A stretch of DNA of 64,000 nt from Strigamia acuminata (GCA_949358305.1 OX442317.1:16186491-16250490); one strand, 5' to 3'; counted from the stretch's first letter, positions 1 to 11,400 are shown. Made by a program: numbers and translations. Notes: generated by a model from the letters alone, not told the origin.

Positions 1-2
1 GG

Positions 3-527
3 AAAGTAGGGTTAAGTGAGAAACTCCTGCCACAATTTTCTGGACCATACGAAATAGTGAGACGGACAGCGCCAAATGACTATGAAATTAGAAGTTCAAC
101 AGGAAAGAAAACTAGCATTGTCAATGTGGAGCGTCTGAAACCATACAAGCCACGAGAAGAAATTCCAGAGACAATTTTAAGGGACTTACCATCAAAGAAA
201 GTAACATTTTCGGATGAAGCGCAGGAAAAGTCGCAAAAAGACGATCAAAATGCGGAAATTACACGGAAAATTGATGATTCGCGAGTTAAGCCTAAATTAG
301 ATGCAAAAGAAAGGTTTATAGATGATACAGATCAAATTTCGTTACGAGGACTGTTTGAACCGAAATTAACTGACTTAGAACAGCAGGATCAAACGTCAGA
401 ATCGTCGCCGGCCGAAAACAAGAAAAATCAGGTGCAGGAGCCATCACCAGGTGTCGCAAGCGTCGTAGGATCCAACGCGCATGCGCAACCGCCTGTTGAA
501 AGGGATTTCCGGTCACGCCGACTTTGA
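3..527 (+). CDS. Gypsy integrase C-terminus (partial, open to the window edge)
   Basis: The frame is open from base 3, so the start is outside the window. The first residues read KVGLSEKLLPQFSGPYEIV and are followed by VNVERLKPY. This is the GPY/F module that ends many Ty3/gypsy integrases, a small beta-barrel that binds DNA. Roughly 110 further residues are hydrophilic, rich in Lys, Asp, Glu and Gln, with no recognisable domain. The reading frame ends with TGA at 525-527. The catalytic DDE core would lie upstream of the window. No env gene follows. The GTG at base 57 is inside the domain and is not a start. Confidence 0.75.
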   Translation, partial: KVGLSEKLLPQFSGPYEIVRRTAPNDYEIRSSTGKKTSIVNVERLKPYKPREEIPETILRDLPSKKVTFSDEAQEKSQKDDQNAEITRKIDDSRVKPKLDAKERFIDDTDQISLRGLFEPKLTDLEQQDQTSESSPAENKKNQVQEPSPGVASVVGSNAHAQPPVERDFRSRRL

Positions 528-1254
528 AGGCAGTCACGGAAGGATTATACTTCGTTTTACTAGCCAAATTCTGACGTGAACGCAAGTACATTGCAGTGAA
601 CGGAGGAAAATTCCATTCCTCATTGTGTGTCTGACGAGTTAAGAACAATTTTCGGTGACAACAGGTATTTCTTAATTGAAAGAAATTGAAGTGAACGTAA
701 GCGAGACATGATGTCATCGACAAGGATATGATGCGACACGCTCATCCCATTCATTTACGTCATCGTATCCTTTATGAAATCGTACATAAGGAACTTTTGC
801 CCTTTGAGAAAGAGGACGAATAGGTTTTGACTTGATATATTTTGTTGTATTTTGTTTTTTTTTGTCAATGAAGTGAGCACAGGTATACTGTAGCGAGCAG
901 AGACTAGTTTTGTTTTTATTTGCATTGACTATTATGTATTTTGTTTTTTTTTTCCAATCATTACTCTTGTATTTTTTTTTTTTTTATAGAAAATTAGAAA
1001 ATGTCAAAGAGAAAAGAAAAAAAGTAATATAACTGTGAAAACTTGTATAAAAAGTGTTGTTATTGAAGGTTGGAGAACCTGACCAATTTTGAATTTTTGA
1101 CCAAATTGGACTTGTAATTTTTTTTTATATATATATCTAATGTGTAAGAGGAAGCATGATTGTTCTAAAGAGATACTCAGGGAGAAAGCATGATTGATTA
1201 AGGGGAATTAATTTATTTTCATTAGTTTTGTGTTTTTGGGGACCAAAAAAGCTA
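528..1254 (+). other. 3' untranslated stretch of element K
   Basis: A/T-rich spacer between the pol stop codon and the polypurine tract, with several T8-T12 runs (for example 856-865 and 971-984). I see no ORF with family resemblance and no env. Confidence 0.5.
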
Positions 1255-1264
1255 AAGGGGGGAT
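1255..1264 (+). promoter_or_regulatory. Polypurine tract of element K
   Basis: AAAGGGGGGAT abuts the LTR start TGTTACG. This is the usual site from which plus-strand DNA synthesis is primed during reverse transcription. Confidence 0.75.
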
Positions 1265-1791
1265 TGTTACGCGGTGGACGACACGCCGTTTGCCGGCTGT
1301 CACCCACACGCCTCCGTAAGTATAAAGCTCTGTTTAAATTCACAAAACTCTCGCTAGAGTTCGCAATAAGCGGAAGAGCGACGATTAACCCCAGTTAACG
1401 ATAATAGAACGATCTGAAGTTATTTAAGAGTTAACGGGAGCTGAGGAGCTCAGTTCTCTTGGCTTGTCGATCCGTGAAGGATACGGCATCCGAACTCTGG
1501 TTTTGAATACATTTATTAATCATGCTTTTTCAGATATTGTTTAGGTTTACATTATCATTTATTATTTAGTTTTAGGTTATCAATTAATGTATTATTACTC
1601 TGGGCCTAGACAGTGTTTATTTTATACTTTAATAAAGAAACTGTGTTATTTGATTATCCAATGAGTCCCCATCATTTCTATCTCACTTGCAGCGTAATTA
1701 ACCTAGTTTAGCTTAGTCTGAATGCAATTAGCTCAGTAGTATTTACAAAGTTATAAACGTGGTCAAACAGTGGTGTGTTGGCCACGTAACA
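1265..1791 (+). repeat. 3' LTR of element K (527 bp)
   Basis: The LTR starts TGTTACG and ends CGTAACA, a perfect 7-bp terminal inverted repeat with TG...CA ends. It contains a TATA box (TATAAA, 1321-1326) and a polyadenylation signal (AATAAA, 1631-1636) in the order expected for U3-R-U5. Boundaries come from the terminal repeats and the adjacent polypurine tract, not from comparison with a second copy. Confidence 0.85.
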
Positions 1792-2784
1792 ATACGTCAT
1801 GCCCGATGTGAACAAGTTCCTACAAATTAAATTTTTTGCATAATAAAATGGATACTATTATTCAAAAAGAAATGAAGTTTTTTTACAAATGCCGCAGTTT
1901 GACTTTATATTCATTCAAGAGTTAATATTATATTGATCTCTACGATAACATGTGGTATTGAAGGAATATTACCATGGATAGCACCTAAAGTGTTGGTCTC
2001 AGATACAAGATTTATCTGTATTGAAACATGTTATCCAACAACAAACTACACTGGTAATTGGGGTCGTTGTACTGGGCGCAACATAGCAAAGCGAGAGATC
2101 GCGTTTCAGGATGCGTATGCGATTTCGTAGCGCGATGTTGCGTTTCGGGAAGCGTACGCAATTTTGTGCGTTGCGTCATAAACATAAAACAGCCCCTATA
2201 AACATACATTTTATGCGACTAGGTCTACTTTGTCCAAAAATAATGTGTAAACATCCTGAACTTAACTAAGAGTCTATAAACGTCCTTACGTTAATTATCC
2301 TCGTTATACTACACACGTAAGTAAGAAATTAAAAAATTTAACACATGGTTTTTATAAAATTCGCGCAAAAGTTGCATACCGGCAAAATTTCCCACTAGCG
2401 ATCTCGCCTGGCGACTTTGCAGAGTGGAAAGAAACGGTTCAATTCGTTGTAAGCAACATGAGGCACATTCAAAATCTTTTCAAAGCAAAATGTGTCATCA
2501 TTCTGTACGTGTTTACACTTGGAATAGAGGCGGGAAAGAGAATGTTATGCCAATTTACCGCCCTTTTATTAGCCCTTGTAGTGCCAAATTATTCAAACGT
2601 TTTGCGCCACGTTATTCTGGAACACTACAGGAACAACATGTCGCGTTTAGCAATTGCAAACAATGTAATACAGATTGCTAGGCGCGAAAAACAATGCCGC
2701 TTCTAGGCGTGTCGCGCCCTAAATACATCACCGGTAATTGTTTAATTGATTATCCTGTCTGATTTGATTAACTTGCCTGATTTG
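1792..2784. other. Intergenic AT-rich sequence with a diverged 39-bp duplication
   Basis: No gene is supported here. Two related copies of a GCGTTTC(A/G)GGA(T/A)GCGTA segment start at 2101 and 2140, a 39-bp spacing. ORFs of up to 85 codons at 2424-2706 overlap in two frames and look like chance. Confidence 0.35.
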
Positions 2785-3161
2785 TTACTTTTTTTTCATG
2801 ATTGTTTTATAATTAATTACCTTATGGGGTTTGGTTGCCATGACTGTCTCGATTGCCGTGTCTGGTTTGGCTATCTTGTTTGATTTGGTTACCTTTTCAT
2901 GACTGTCTTCTTTGTCAGTATTGACAGATTTGAGGGAATTGATTACTTCACTAGAAGATCTTTTAATACAATTATTGGATTCAAATTTGACACCGTCATC
3001 AGAATCAGAATCAGTATCTGCAGCATCAACAGTGTCCTTAAACACCAAGCTGTCGTTGTGCTTAGATTCCAATTTGCCATTGTCTTTAGAGCATTTTAAC
3101 TTTGAATCATCTTTTATGTCAACCAATACAGAATGATTTGATCGTGCATTGGTAATTTCCT
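2785..3161 (-). CDS. Putative host gene, terminal coding exon
   Basis: On the minus strand an eight-T tract followed by AG forms a good splice acceptor, with the exon starting at 3161. The reading continues about 125 codons to a stop at 2785-2787. The peptide is hydrophilic and rich in Ser, Asp and Lys, with a run of alternating Asp/Ser (DTDSDSDDG) and a basic end. That resembles disordered nuclear proteins, but I recognise no family. The exon begins with two bases of a split codon, which fits the one-base overhang left by the exon at 3479-3617 and supports one spliced gene. No polyadenylation signal was recognised nearby. It could be a chance ORF, but joint conservation of acceptor, donor and phase makes that less likely. 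Confidence 0.4.
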
Positions 3162-3478
3162 CTAAAAAAAAGTGTAAATTATAAATGTGCATGTTATTTG
3201 GTGCTATCTATTTGGCAGGACTCTGAGGTCCATAATGGAAAGAAAATTTATTAAAGGAAAAAAAATGATTTTTTTTGGGCACTACCAATTTTCTGGAATA
3301 AGTGTTAATTCTTTTGATGGGTGCTTACTTGGGATGCCTGATACAATCAGATGTCCCAAATATTAAAGCTTCTCACATTTTTTCATCCCAATGATAGCAT
3401 TCTAAGCGTGTTGCTTAGTTTACATAATGGTACCACCGACTCTACGATTTGACAAAAAGTTATTTGGACAAATGTTAC

Positions 3479-3617
3479 CTATTTTTTCTCGAAGTTTGTT
3501 AATTGTTGCTTTTAACAGATTATTTTTTTGTTTATGCGTTTCACAATTCTCACAGGCAGCATCGGAGTCAAGTTGTTGTAATAGCGGTGATCCAGGAGAT
3601 TCAGCTATCGGGATAGG
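3479..3617 (-). CDS. Putative host gene, internal exon with coiled-coil-like sequence
   Basis: Bounded on the minus strand by an acceptor ending CTAAAG (exon base 3617) and a donor ATAG/GTAACA (last exon base 3479). The open frame gives about 46 residues, including CENCETHKQKNNLLKATINK followed by LREKI. This is a Cys pair and then a stretch with heptad-like Leu/Ile spacing. The exon ends one base into a codon, matching the start of the exon at 3161, so the coiled-coil-like run would continue into EEITN. No named family was recognised. The acceptor is only moderately strong. Confidence 0.4.
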
Positions 3618-3679
3618 CTTTAGGGCAGGTAAATGTTAATAAGTAAAAAAAAACTTTTATTTTAAATAAAAGCATTCAC

Positions 3680-3729
3680 CTCTCGCCAATCCATCTGCAT
3701 TTCATCATGATGCTGAACTTGTAGATATT
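3680..3729 (-). CDS. Putative host gene, tentative upstream exon
   Basis: A donor GAGAG/GTGAAT ends this stretch at 3680 in phase 0, matching the phase-0 start of the exon at 3617. In that frame it reads EYLQVQHHDEMQMDWRE. The upstream boundary is uncertain. A better-looking acceptor (CATTTACAG, exon base about 3774) would give a longer exon, but this frame then has a TGA. Translation could instead start at the in-frame ATG at 3700-3698. Treat it as a hint only. Confidence 0.25.
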
Positions 3730-3774
3730 CTTTTCATTAGTTTTAACCGTTTTGGATATTTCAGAAGTTTGCTT

Positions 3775-4660
3775 TTGTCTGTAAATGGCAAATTAAATTA
3801 TCACATTATTATTATACTAGGTTTCATTACATGAATGATTTTGCAATTTTGTGATTTTGCATTAATCACAGAATCATTATTCTTTGATGTCTCCAAAATG
3901 AGATTACAATGAATTAACTTAGTCAAATTTTCAATTGTGTGATCTGGACAACTTTGTGATTTTTGAGTATTGTCATGTGATATCTGTTCTACCAATCACA
4001 TTCACATTCACTAAAGTACAAGAGAGCAAAAATATAAAATCCCAAAAACATCTAAAAGGTAGTTTTGTGATTTTGTTAAGAAGCGATTTTGAGGCTTGTG
4101 AAACTCAAAACAAAATGGAGGCATCCAAGCTCTATCTAAGTAGCTAACTTGTATCCTTGCATATCATCAATATGGTGATGCATCCATGACTGTATTACAG
4201 CTAGGAAACTCAATTAATGGCTCTGGTGCGATCTGTGAAACTTATATTTATTAAAATGCACCTTATTAAAAGAAATTTTGTTCCATCACACAAATAGAAC
4301 TAGTTATTTTGCATAACATTTTAAAATTGGTTGGGTATAATAACTAAAACCCAATATAGTAGATAGGAAGTCATGTGACTATTTAAATAATTGCAAAATT
4401 GCAAAATCATGAGATTTGTTTTGCAATTAATTGGTCATCACAATTTGTGATGACCACTTGGATTCAGCTTGGCTGCTGTCATTTTGTCAAAATAGCAAAA
4501 CTACTTTTGATTTTGTGATTGTGTATTTTTTCTGTTTTGTGTTTTTGTAATTATGCACATGATTGGTGGAACTGATACCATGTGACAAATCCAAAAATGC
4601 AAAATTGCTAAAGTTGCAAAATTACAAAATTTGCTTAATTAATTAAACCCCCTAGTGTTT
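3775..4660. repeat. AT-rich stretch with repeated GCAAAAT-type words
   Basis: The words TTTTGCAATTTTGTGATTTTG (3840 area) and their complements GCAAAATTGCAAAATC (4390 area) and TTGCAAAATTACAAAATTTGC (4610 area) recur in both orientations. This may be a decayed palindromic transposon or simple-sequence drift. No ORF is supported. Confidence 0.3.
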
Positions 4661-4821
4661 ACTGGCCTAAGAATGAGTTTTAGTAATTTTGTGAGGAGAC
4701 GGGAATAGATGAAAAGGATGTGAAATGTTCAATTTCGTGTGCTGATAAATTTAGAATTCAGAACACACCAATATAAAAAACATCGGGAAAGGTTGAAATA
4801 CAGAATAATGTCTGAAATATA

Positions 4822-5128
4822 CGCTCAATTCCAAATTAAAAAAAAAAATTTTTTTCGATTTTCCCTGGCGGAAATTACCGTTATAATAAGCTTTTTCGTG
4901 GCAGAAATGGCCATTATAATACACGCGTTCAATTCCAAATTCAAATAACTACCCTTTCAAATTTTCCTGACGGAAATAATGCCAAACGCGTCATATTTCA
5001 AGAATCAGGTTCTTGAAAACCCGATTCTCAAAATCTATATAGGGGTGGATTCTTGGGATTTCAACACGTTTTTTTAAAACAGATTCTGGTTTTTGTAGTC
5101 GGATTTTGGTAATTTGGAATTGAATGCG
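4822..5128. repeat. MITE-like inverted repeat
   Basis: The motif TCAATTCCAAATT occurs forward at about 4825 and 4928 and inverted at 5111-5123 (AATTTGGAATTGAATGCG). A ~300-bp or ~200-bp segment is therefore bounded by inverted copies, as in miniature inverted-repeat elements. I could not find a convincing target-site duplication, so the assignment is tentative. Confidence 0.3.
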
Positions 5129-5350
5129 CCTATTGGTATAGCATATGATTACAGCAGAACCTCGATTATTCAGACTAATTAGAAGACATGCATGTTCATA
5201 AAACCTAATTTTCTTAAAATCGAGCATTAGGTTTATAAACATACTGTACTATATATGAAAAAAATGGAAAAAAACGCTTAATGCTGTTTGTGTAACTGAT
5301 TGTTCGAGGACAATCGAAGTTCTACTGTACTTAACAATTACTTCCTATAC

Positions 5351-5411
5351 CGGATGTTCGAGATTCATCACTATCATCAGAGCTGCTGTAAGTATTATCA
5401 CAGGACGCCAT
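5351..5411 (-). CDS. Candidate first coding exon of the putative host gene
   Basis: On the minus strand an ATG in good context (AAAATGG, ATG at 5411-5409) opens 20 codons reading MASCDNTYSSSDDSDESRTS. A donor CCG/GTATAG follows at 5351. The acidic, Ser-rich start resembles the Ser/Asp-rich terminal exon at 2785-3161. It ends one base into a codon, which matches the two-base start of the tentative exon at 3729. The linkage is inferred from phase only. The frame also closes with a stop a few codons after the donor, so a 26-codon chance ORF is the alternative. Confidence 0.25.
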
Positions 5412-5700
5412 TTTATGATGTTTAAAATCTGTGTTGTCCTATGAATAATGGAGTTAAGTCTAACTACTCTCAATCTCAGCAAGTACTAATTAAGGGTTTC
5501 TTTATTTTATATAGCAGATACTGATTTCAAATAAATAAACTTTGAAATATGATATAACAAATTTAATTATAATATCTCATTATATTTCAATTAAGAAAAT
5601 ATATTATTACAGTTTACATTAGAAAATCTCAAATATGTTAAAAAATTTTATCATATCATCATTACAAAATTATGTTTAAAATCAAGTCGCTTCAATGAAA
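5412..5700. other. Gap between the candidate exon and the 10-bp array
   Basis: AT-rich DNA with no gene seen. If the minus-strand exon at 5351-5411 is real, this is its promoter-proximal region, bounded by the minisatellite 290 bp upstream of the ATG. Confidence 0.3.
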
Positions 5701-8021
5701 TTTGACGGATTTTGACGGATTTTGACGGATTTTGACGAATTTTGACGGAATTTGACGGAATTTGACGGAATTTGACAGAATTTGACGGAATTTGACAGAT
5801 TTTGACGGATTTTGACGGATTTTGACAAAATTTGACGGATTTTGATGGATTTTGACGGAATTTGACGGAATTTGACGGAATTTGACGGAATTTGACGGAT
5901 TTTGACAAAATTTGATGGATTTTGACGGAATTTGACGGATTTTGACGGAATTTGACAGAATTTGACGGAATTTGACGGAATTTGATGGAATTTGACGGAT
6001 TTTGACGGATTTTGACGGATTTTGACGGATTTTGACGGATTTTGACGGATTTTGACGGATTTTGACGGAATTTGACAGATTTTGACGGAATTTGACGGAG
6101 TTTGACAAAATTTGACGGAATTTGACGGATTTTGACGGATTTTGACGGATTTTGACAAAATTTGACGGATTTTGACGGATTTTGACGGATTTTGACGGAT
6201 TTTGACGGAATTTGACGGAATGTGACAAAATTTGACAGAATTTGACGGATTTTGACAAAATTTGACAAAATTTGACGGAATTTGACGGAATTTGACGGAT
6301 TTTGACGGATTTTGACGGATTTTGACAAAGTTTGACAAAATTTGACGGATTTTGACGGATTTTGACAAAATTTGACAAAATTTGACGGAATTTGACGGAA
6401 TTTGACGGAATTTGACGGAATTTAACGGAATTTGACGGATTTTGACGGATTTTGACGGATTTTGACAAAGTTTGACAAAATTTGACGGAATTTGACGGAA
6501 TTTGACGGATTTTGACGGATTTGGACGGAATTTGACAGATTTTGACGGAATTTGACGGAGTTTGACAAAATTTGACGGAATTTGACGGATTTTGACGGAT
6601 TTTGACAAAATTTGACGGATTTTGACGGATTTTGACAAAATTTGACGGAATTTGACGGATTTTGACGGATTTTGACGGATTTTGACGGATTTTGACGAAA
6701 TTTGACGGAATTTGACGGAATTTGACGGATTTTGACGGATTTTGACGGATTTTGACGGATTTTGACGAAATTTGACGGAGTTTGACAAAATTTGACGGAG
6801 TTTGACGGAATTTGACGGATTTTGACGGATTTTGACGGAATTTGACGGAATTTGACGGAATTTGACGGAATTTGACGGATTTTGACGGATTTTGACGGAT
6901 TTTGACGAAATTTGACGGAGTTTGACAAAATTTGACGGAGTTTGACGGAATTTGACGGATTTTGACGGATTCTGACGGAATTTGACGGAATTTGACGGAA
7001 TGTGACGGAATGTGACAAAATTTGACGGATTTTGACGGAATTTGACGGAGTTTGACAAAATTTGACGGAATTTGACGGATTTTGACGGATTTTGACGGAT
7101 TTTGACGGAATTTGACGAAATTTGACGGAATGTGACAAAATTTGACGGATTTTGACGGAATTTGACGGAATTTGACGGATTTTGACGGATTTTGACGGTA
7201 TTTGACAGATTTTGACGGAATTTGACGGAATGTGACAAAATTTGACGGAATTTGACGGAATTTGACGGATTTTGACGGATTTTGACAAAATTTGACAGAT
7301 TTTGACGGAATTTGACGGAGTTTGACAAAATTTGACGGAATTTGACGGAATTTGACGGATTTTGACGGATTTTGACAAAATTTGACGGATTTTGACGGAT
7401 TTTGACGGATTTTGACGGATTTTGACGGAATTTGACGGAATGTGACAAAATTTGACAGAATTTGACGGATTTTGACAAAATTTGACAAAATTTGACGGAA
7501 TTTGACGGAATTTGACGGAGTTTGACGGAATTTGACGGATTTTGACGGATTTTGACGGATTTTGACAAAGTTTGACAAAATTTGACGGATTTTGACGGAT
7601 TTTGACGGATTTTGACGGAATTTGACAGATTTTGACGGAATTTGACGGAGTTTGACAAAATTTGACGGAATTTGACGGAATTTGACGGATTTTGACGGAT
7701 TTTGACAAAATTTGACGGATTTTGACGGATTTTGACGGATTTTGACGGAATTTGACGGAATGTGACAATATTTGACAGAATTTGACGGATTTTGACAAAA
7801 TTTGACAAAATTTGACGGAATTTGACGGAATTTGACGGAATTTGACGGAATTTGACGGATTTTGACGGATTTTGACAAAGTTTGACAAAATTTGACGGAT
7901 TTTGACGGATTTTGACGGATTTTGACAAAATTTGACAAAATTTGACGGAATTTGACGGAATTTGACGGAATTTGACGAAATTTAACGGAATTTGACGGAT
8001 TTTGACGGATTTTGACGGATT
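5701..8021. repeat. 10-bp minisatellite array, segment 1 (about 232 units)
   Basis: Tandem decamers with consensus TTTGACGG(A)(A/T). The first six bases TTTGAC are almost invariant. The last four vary among GGAA, GGAT, GGAG, AAAA, AAAG, AGAT and AGAA, plus a TGTGACAAAA variant. The 10-bp register is unbroken across the whole segment, so all variation is substitution. The minus strand has no stop codon in any frame for long stretches, which creates artefact ORFs of several hundred codons with a decapeptide such as SVKIRQNPSK. The segment ends exactly at gypsy A. Confidence 0.97.
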
Positions 8022-8235
8022 TGAATTGTCCCAACATGTGAACCCATCTTATAATTTGGATTGGAGCTACACACGCTCACTTCTCATTTATTCACTCACA
8101 TTACATGTTCTGCATTCTAGAATTCTAGTTGCTAAGTTACATTGCATTGTCATCAAAGTATTGTAAAGTCTTACAATGGAGAGCATATCAAACAATCAGG
8201 TAATTTACTTCTTAAATCAAAGCTAAAACACAGCA
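8022..8235 (-). repeat. 3' LTR of gypsy A (214 bp)
   Basis: Plus-strand reading TGAATTGTCCC...ACACAGCA, so TG...CA in either orientation. It matches 13488-13701 over the full length with no difference seen. On the coding (minus) strand an AATAAA signal lies at about 8092-8087. Confidence 0.95.
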
Positions 8236-8247
8236 TTCCTCCCCAAT
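8236..8247 (-). promoter_or_regulatory. Polypurine tract of gypsy A
   Basis: On the minus strand ATTGGGGAGGAA directly precedes the LTR start TGCTGTG. B and D have the same tract at the same place. Confidence 0.8.
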
Positions 8248-8342
8248 TATCAACTTCTTTTGTAATTCTAACACATATCAATTTCTAATTCAAACTCCTC
8301 AAAATAAAATTATCTTGACTTTGCATACAACGACTGGGACTC

Positions 8343-8450
8343 TACTGCTTGTCTTTATCCTTGCTTTTATCCGCCATTCGACGCAGTAACAACCGCGTAC
8401 GCTCGGCGTCCTCCTTGCTGTATAATGGTGTGGGGTCAGTGCTTGTCTTG
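8343..8450 (-). pseudogene. Out-of-frame end of the gypsy A Pol tail
   Basis: Read in another frame, this stretch encodes LYSKEDAERTRLLLRRMADK, nearly the same as the C-terminus of the B and D polyproteins. In A the main ORF ends early at 8451, so a small indel a little upstream has shifted this conserved tail out of frame. Whether the tail matters is unknown. Confidence 0.65.
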
Positions 8451-11400
8451 CTAGTTTTCCTCGCTGGTAAGCCGGTATGTGTCGCGTCCCTTGTTGGAGA
8501 TGTTGTGAGTCGTGTTACTCGGACCAGGTTGGTGTGGATCGAGTACTGGTTCCATCCGCACCATATCCGCCACCATCATCCCTCGCTTCGGGGGTCGTGA
8601 CATCGGAAGGTTACGATAATTTGCCGTAACCGCTTCTTCTCCATCGTCCTCCTCCCCCGACGACAAATCACGATAATTGACCTCCGGATTTCTTGTCGCT
8701 CTCGTCCTCACTCTCTGTACCAAACTGGGAGAGGCTTGTTGGAATTCCTCCACTTGTGGCTCATCAATCGCCCCGTCGGGTGCCAATAAGGGTGGAGTCC
8801 CAAACTCCTCGACAGGGGAAACAGGAACTTCAAGGCGCGGAGTCCCCATCACGACAGGCGTCACCGCGGTCACTGGCGCCATTCCTGGTATCGCAGGCGA
8901 AGTTTCTACAATCGCCGGCGCCGGTCGCATCCCGGGTGACATCGGCGTAACTGGAGGGGTCGCGACCGTCGCAGATGGTGTTACTGCCCCCGGCGGTGTC
9001 ACTTGCACGGCTCCTTGCCGTGGTGGTGGTTGCTGCAGTTGTCTGCGGCGACTGACGAATTGGACCGGCGGTTGGACTTCGAACGCATCGGGTACTGGAA
9101 TCACTTCTGCCGCCGCTTCAACAACGGATGGTGCTGAACCTTCCTTTCGCAGAATCACGTGGTTCAGGTGCCGTACCACTGCTCTGCCCGTGTCCGTGTC
9201 CTTTATCGCGTAAACCAGCTCTCCCCGCCGCTCCGTAATCGTTCCCGACCTCCATGGCGGCTTGGTTGGTGGAAAAGATCGAAACCAGATGGAATCGCCA
9301 ACAACAAATGTCCTGAAACGAAAACTGCATGCGCCGCGTGCAACACCTAATCTAGGGCGGACCAAGTCTATGTGGGTAAATAGCTGCCTCCCCAAGAAAC
9401 TCATGGCAGGGGACTCGTTGTTGCGGCCTTTAAAATTCGCGTGCTGGAACAGAATTAATCTCAGCAGCCTCAATTCTAAGTCGCCCTGCGTGAACTTAGC
9501 TAACTTGTCCTTGACCCAGCGGACCGCCTGTTCCGCTGTGCCATTGGATTGTGGGTGATATGGGGGTGCAAAGATGTGGTCAATCCCATTTTTGGCCAAA
9601 AACAAAGCAAATTCTCTTGAACTAAATTGGGGGCCATTGTCGCTCACTAAGAGATGCGGCAACCCAAACGTGCTAAAAATGCGCCGCAACACTAAAATAG
9701 TCGAGGTGGAAGTTGCCGCGGTCACTGCTCGAGCCTCCACCCACCCAGAAAAAGCGTCCACTAGCACTAAAACCATCTTTTTCTGTATGGGCCCCGCATA
9801 ATCGATGTGGATTCGAGTCCACGGCTCCTCCGCCCGTGGCCAAGAAATGGGAACCGCTCTAGCTGGAAAACTTCTATTTTGTGCGCACACCGCGCAAGAT
9901 TGCACAAAAAGTACTACCTCGGGAGTCATGGCGGGCCACCACACCACACTCCGTGCCCGCTTCTTCATTGTGACGATGCCGGGGTGCCCCTCATGGAGCA
10001 ACCGCAGCATCTTCTGGCGTAAAACCGTCGGCACAACCACTCTGTCGCCCCACGTCAATACTCCAGCCACCACACTGAGTTCCTCAAACTTCACCACGTA
10101 GTCTCTTAATTCTCGTATCACGTGGGCATCTCCGGCACGCACCGCCGCCACCACTCTGGTTAAAACTGGGTCGACCCTGGTTGCCGTCGCCACATCTGCT
10201 GCCAAAAGGAGTTCTTCTCTTTGGAGCTCGATCAAGAAGAGTGGCCACTCCTCAGCTTCCTCACGTGGTCGTTCAACTGGGAACCTGCTAAGAGTGTCCG
10301 CATTTTGGTTTCTCTCACCCTTCCTGTACTTGAGCCTGTAGTCGTAGGCAGCCAGCATCAGCGCCCAGCGCAGCATCCGCGGGCTTATCACAAGCGGAAT
10401 CGGGCGATCCGGGCCCAGGATGCCCAAAAGTGGTTTATGATCTGTAAATATTGTAAACTGCCTGCCCATTACATATACATGAAACTTTTTGACGGCGAAT
10501 ACGACCGCCAACGCCTCCTTATCAATCTGGGCGTAGTTGATCTCCGCCTTGATCAACGAACGGGAGGCGTAGGCGACTGGCCGTTCGCGCTCGTCTTGTT
10601 CAATGTGGGCCAACACCGCTCCCACGCCGTATGGCGAGGCGTCCGTGGCGATACTCAAAGGTCGTACCAAATCATAAAACGTTAAAATGGGAGCCCTGGT
10701 TAGGGCTCGCTTGATGCCGTCAAACGCTTCTTGTCGGCGCCGATTCCAAATCCACATCGCATCCGCGCACAGAAGCTCGTATAGCGGCGCCGCGAGATCC
10801 GCTAACCTTGACACGAAAACCGAGTAGAAGGCTACCATGCCCAAAAACGTCCGTAATTGCTTGACATCGGCCGGCGGAGGAATGGCCACCACTGCTTCGA
10901 TCTTTGACACCACTGGCTCAACGCCTCTCTCACTCACTGTAAACCCCAAAAAATTCACCTTTTGTCTACAAAACTCACACTTTTCCAGAGCGAGGCGCAA
11001 ACCCTTGGCCGCCAGACGCTTAAACACCTCCTCCAGCACTTCAAAATGCTCGTCCAGCGTCCAGGTGGCCACAAGGATGTCGTCTAGGTAAATAAAGATA
11101 TGCACAACGCCGTCCAACACCATCACAATGATGCGCTGGAACCTTCCTGCCGATGGCATGGTGCCAAATGGCAGGCGCGTCACCGCCATCACACCCTTCT
11201 CGGTGTTGACCGCCGCTATCTCCGCCGATAATGTTGATAAGGGTATCTGTTGGTATGCGTGTCTCATATCCAACACGCTAAAAAATCTGGCTTTACCAAT
11301 TGATGCCAGCAACTCCGAAATCTTGGGTAAGGGGTACGGGTCGGGTTGTAGGCTGGAATTCACCGTTGACCGGTAGTCGCCACATAATCTCACACTCCCG

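Larger units (their letters stand above)
1..1791 (+). mobile_element. Ty3/gypsy element K, 3' part only
   Basis: This is the 3' end of a plus-strand LTR retrotransposon whose 5' part lies outside the window. In order it shows the integrase C-terminal GPY/F region, an untranslated A/T-rich stretch, a purine-rich tract, and a terminal LTR beginning TGTTACG and ending CGTAACA. Because the 5' LTR is not visible, no target-site duplication can be checked. The bases just after the LTR are ATACG. Family assignment to Ty3/gypsy rests on the GPY/F motif. Confidence 0.85.

Noticed and set aside
1137-1343. Minus-strand 68-codon ORF over the element K LTR start
   Set aside because: It crosses the polypurine tract and LTR border and has no family resemblance.
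5701-8021. CRISPR-like array
   Set aside because: Units are contiguous 10-mers with no unique spacers, and the sequence is eukaryotic.
5651-8037. Minus-strand ORFs of 225-781 codons with SVKIRQNPSK repeats (also at 13637-14445, 30149-31953, 54422-56281)
   Set aside because: The decamer lacks stop codons on the minus strand in all frames. Several overlapping frames are open at once, and the peptides are simple translations of the repeat. No start context, codon bias or domain supports them.
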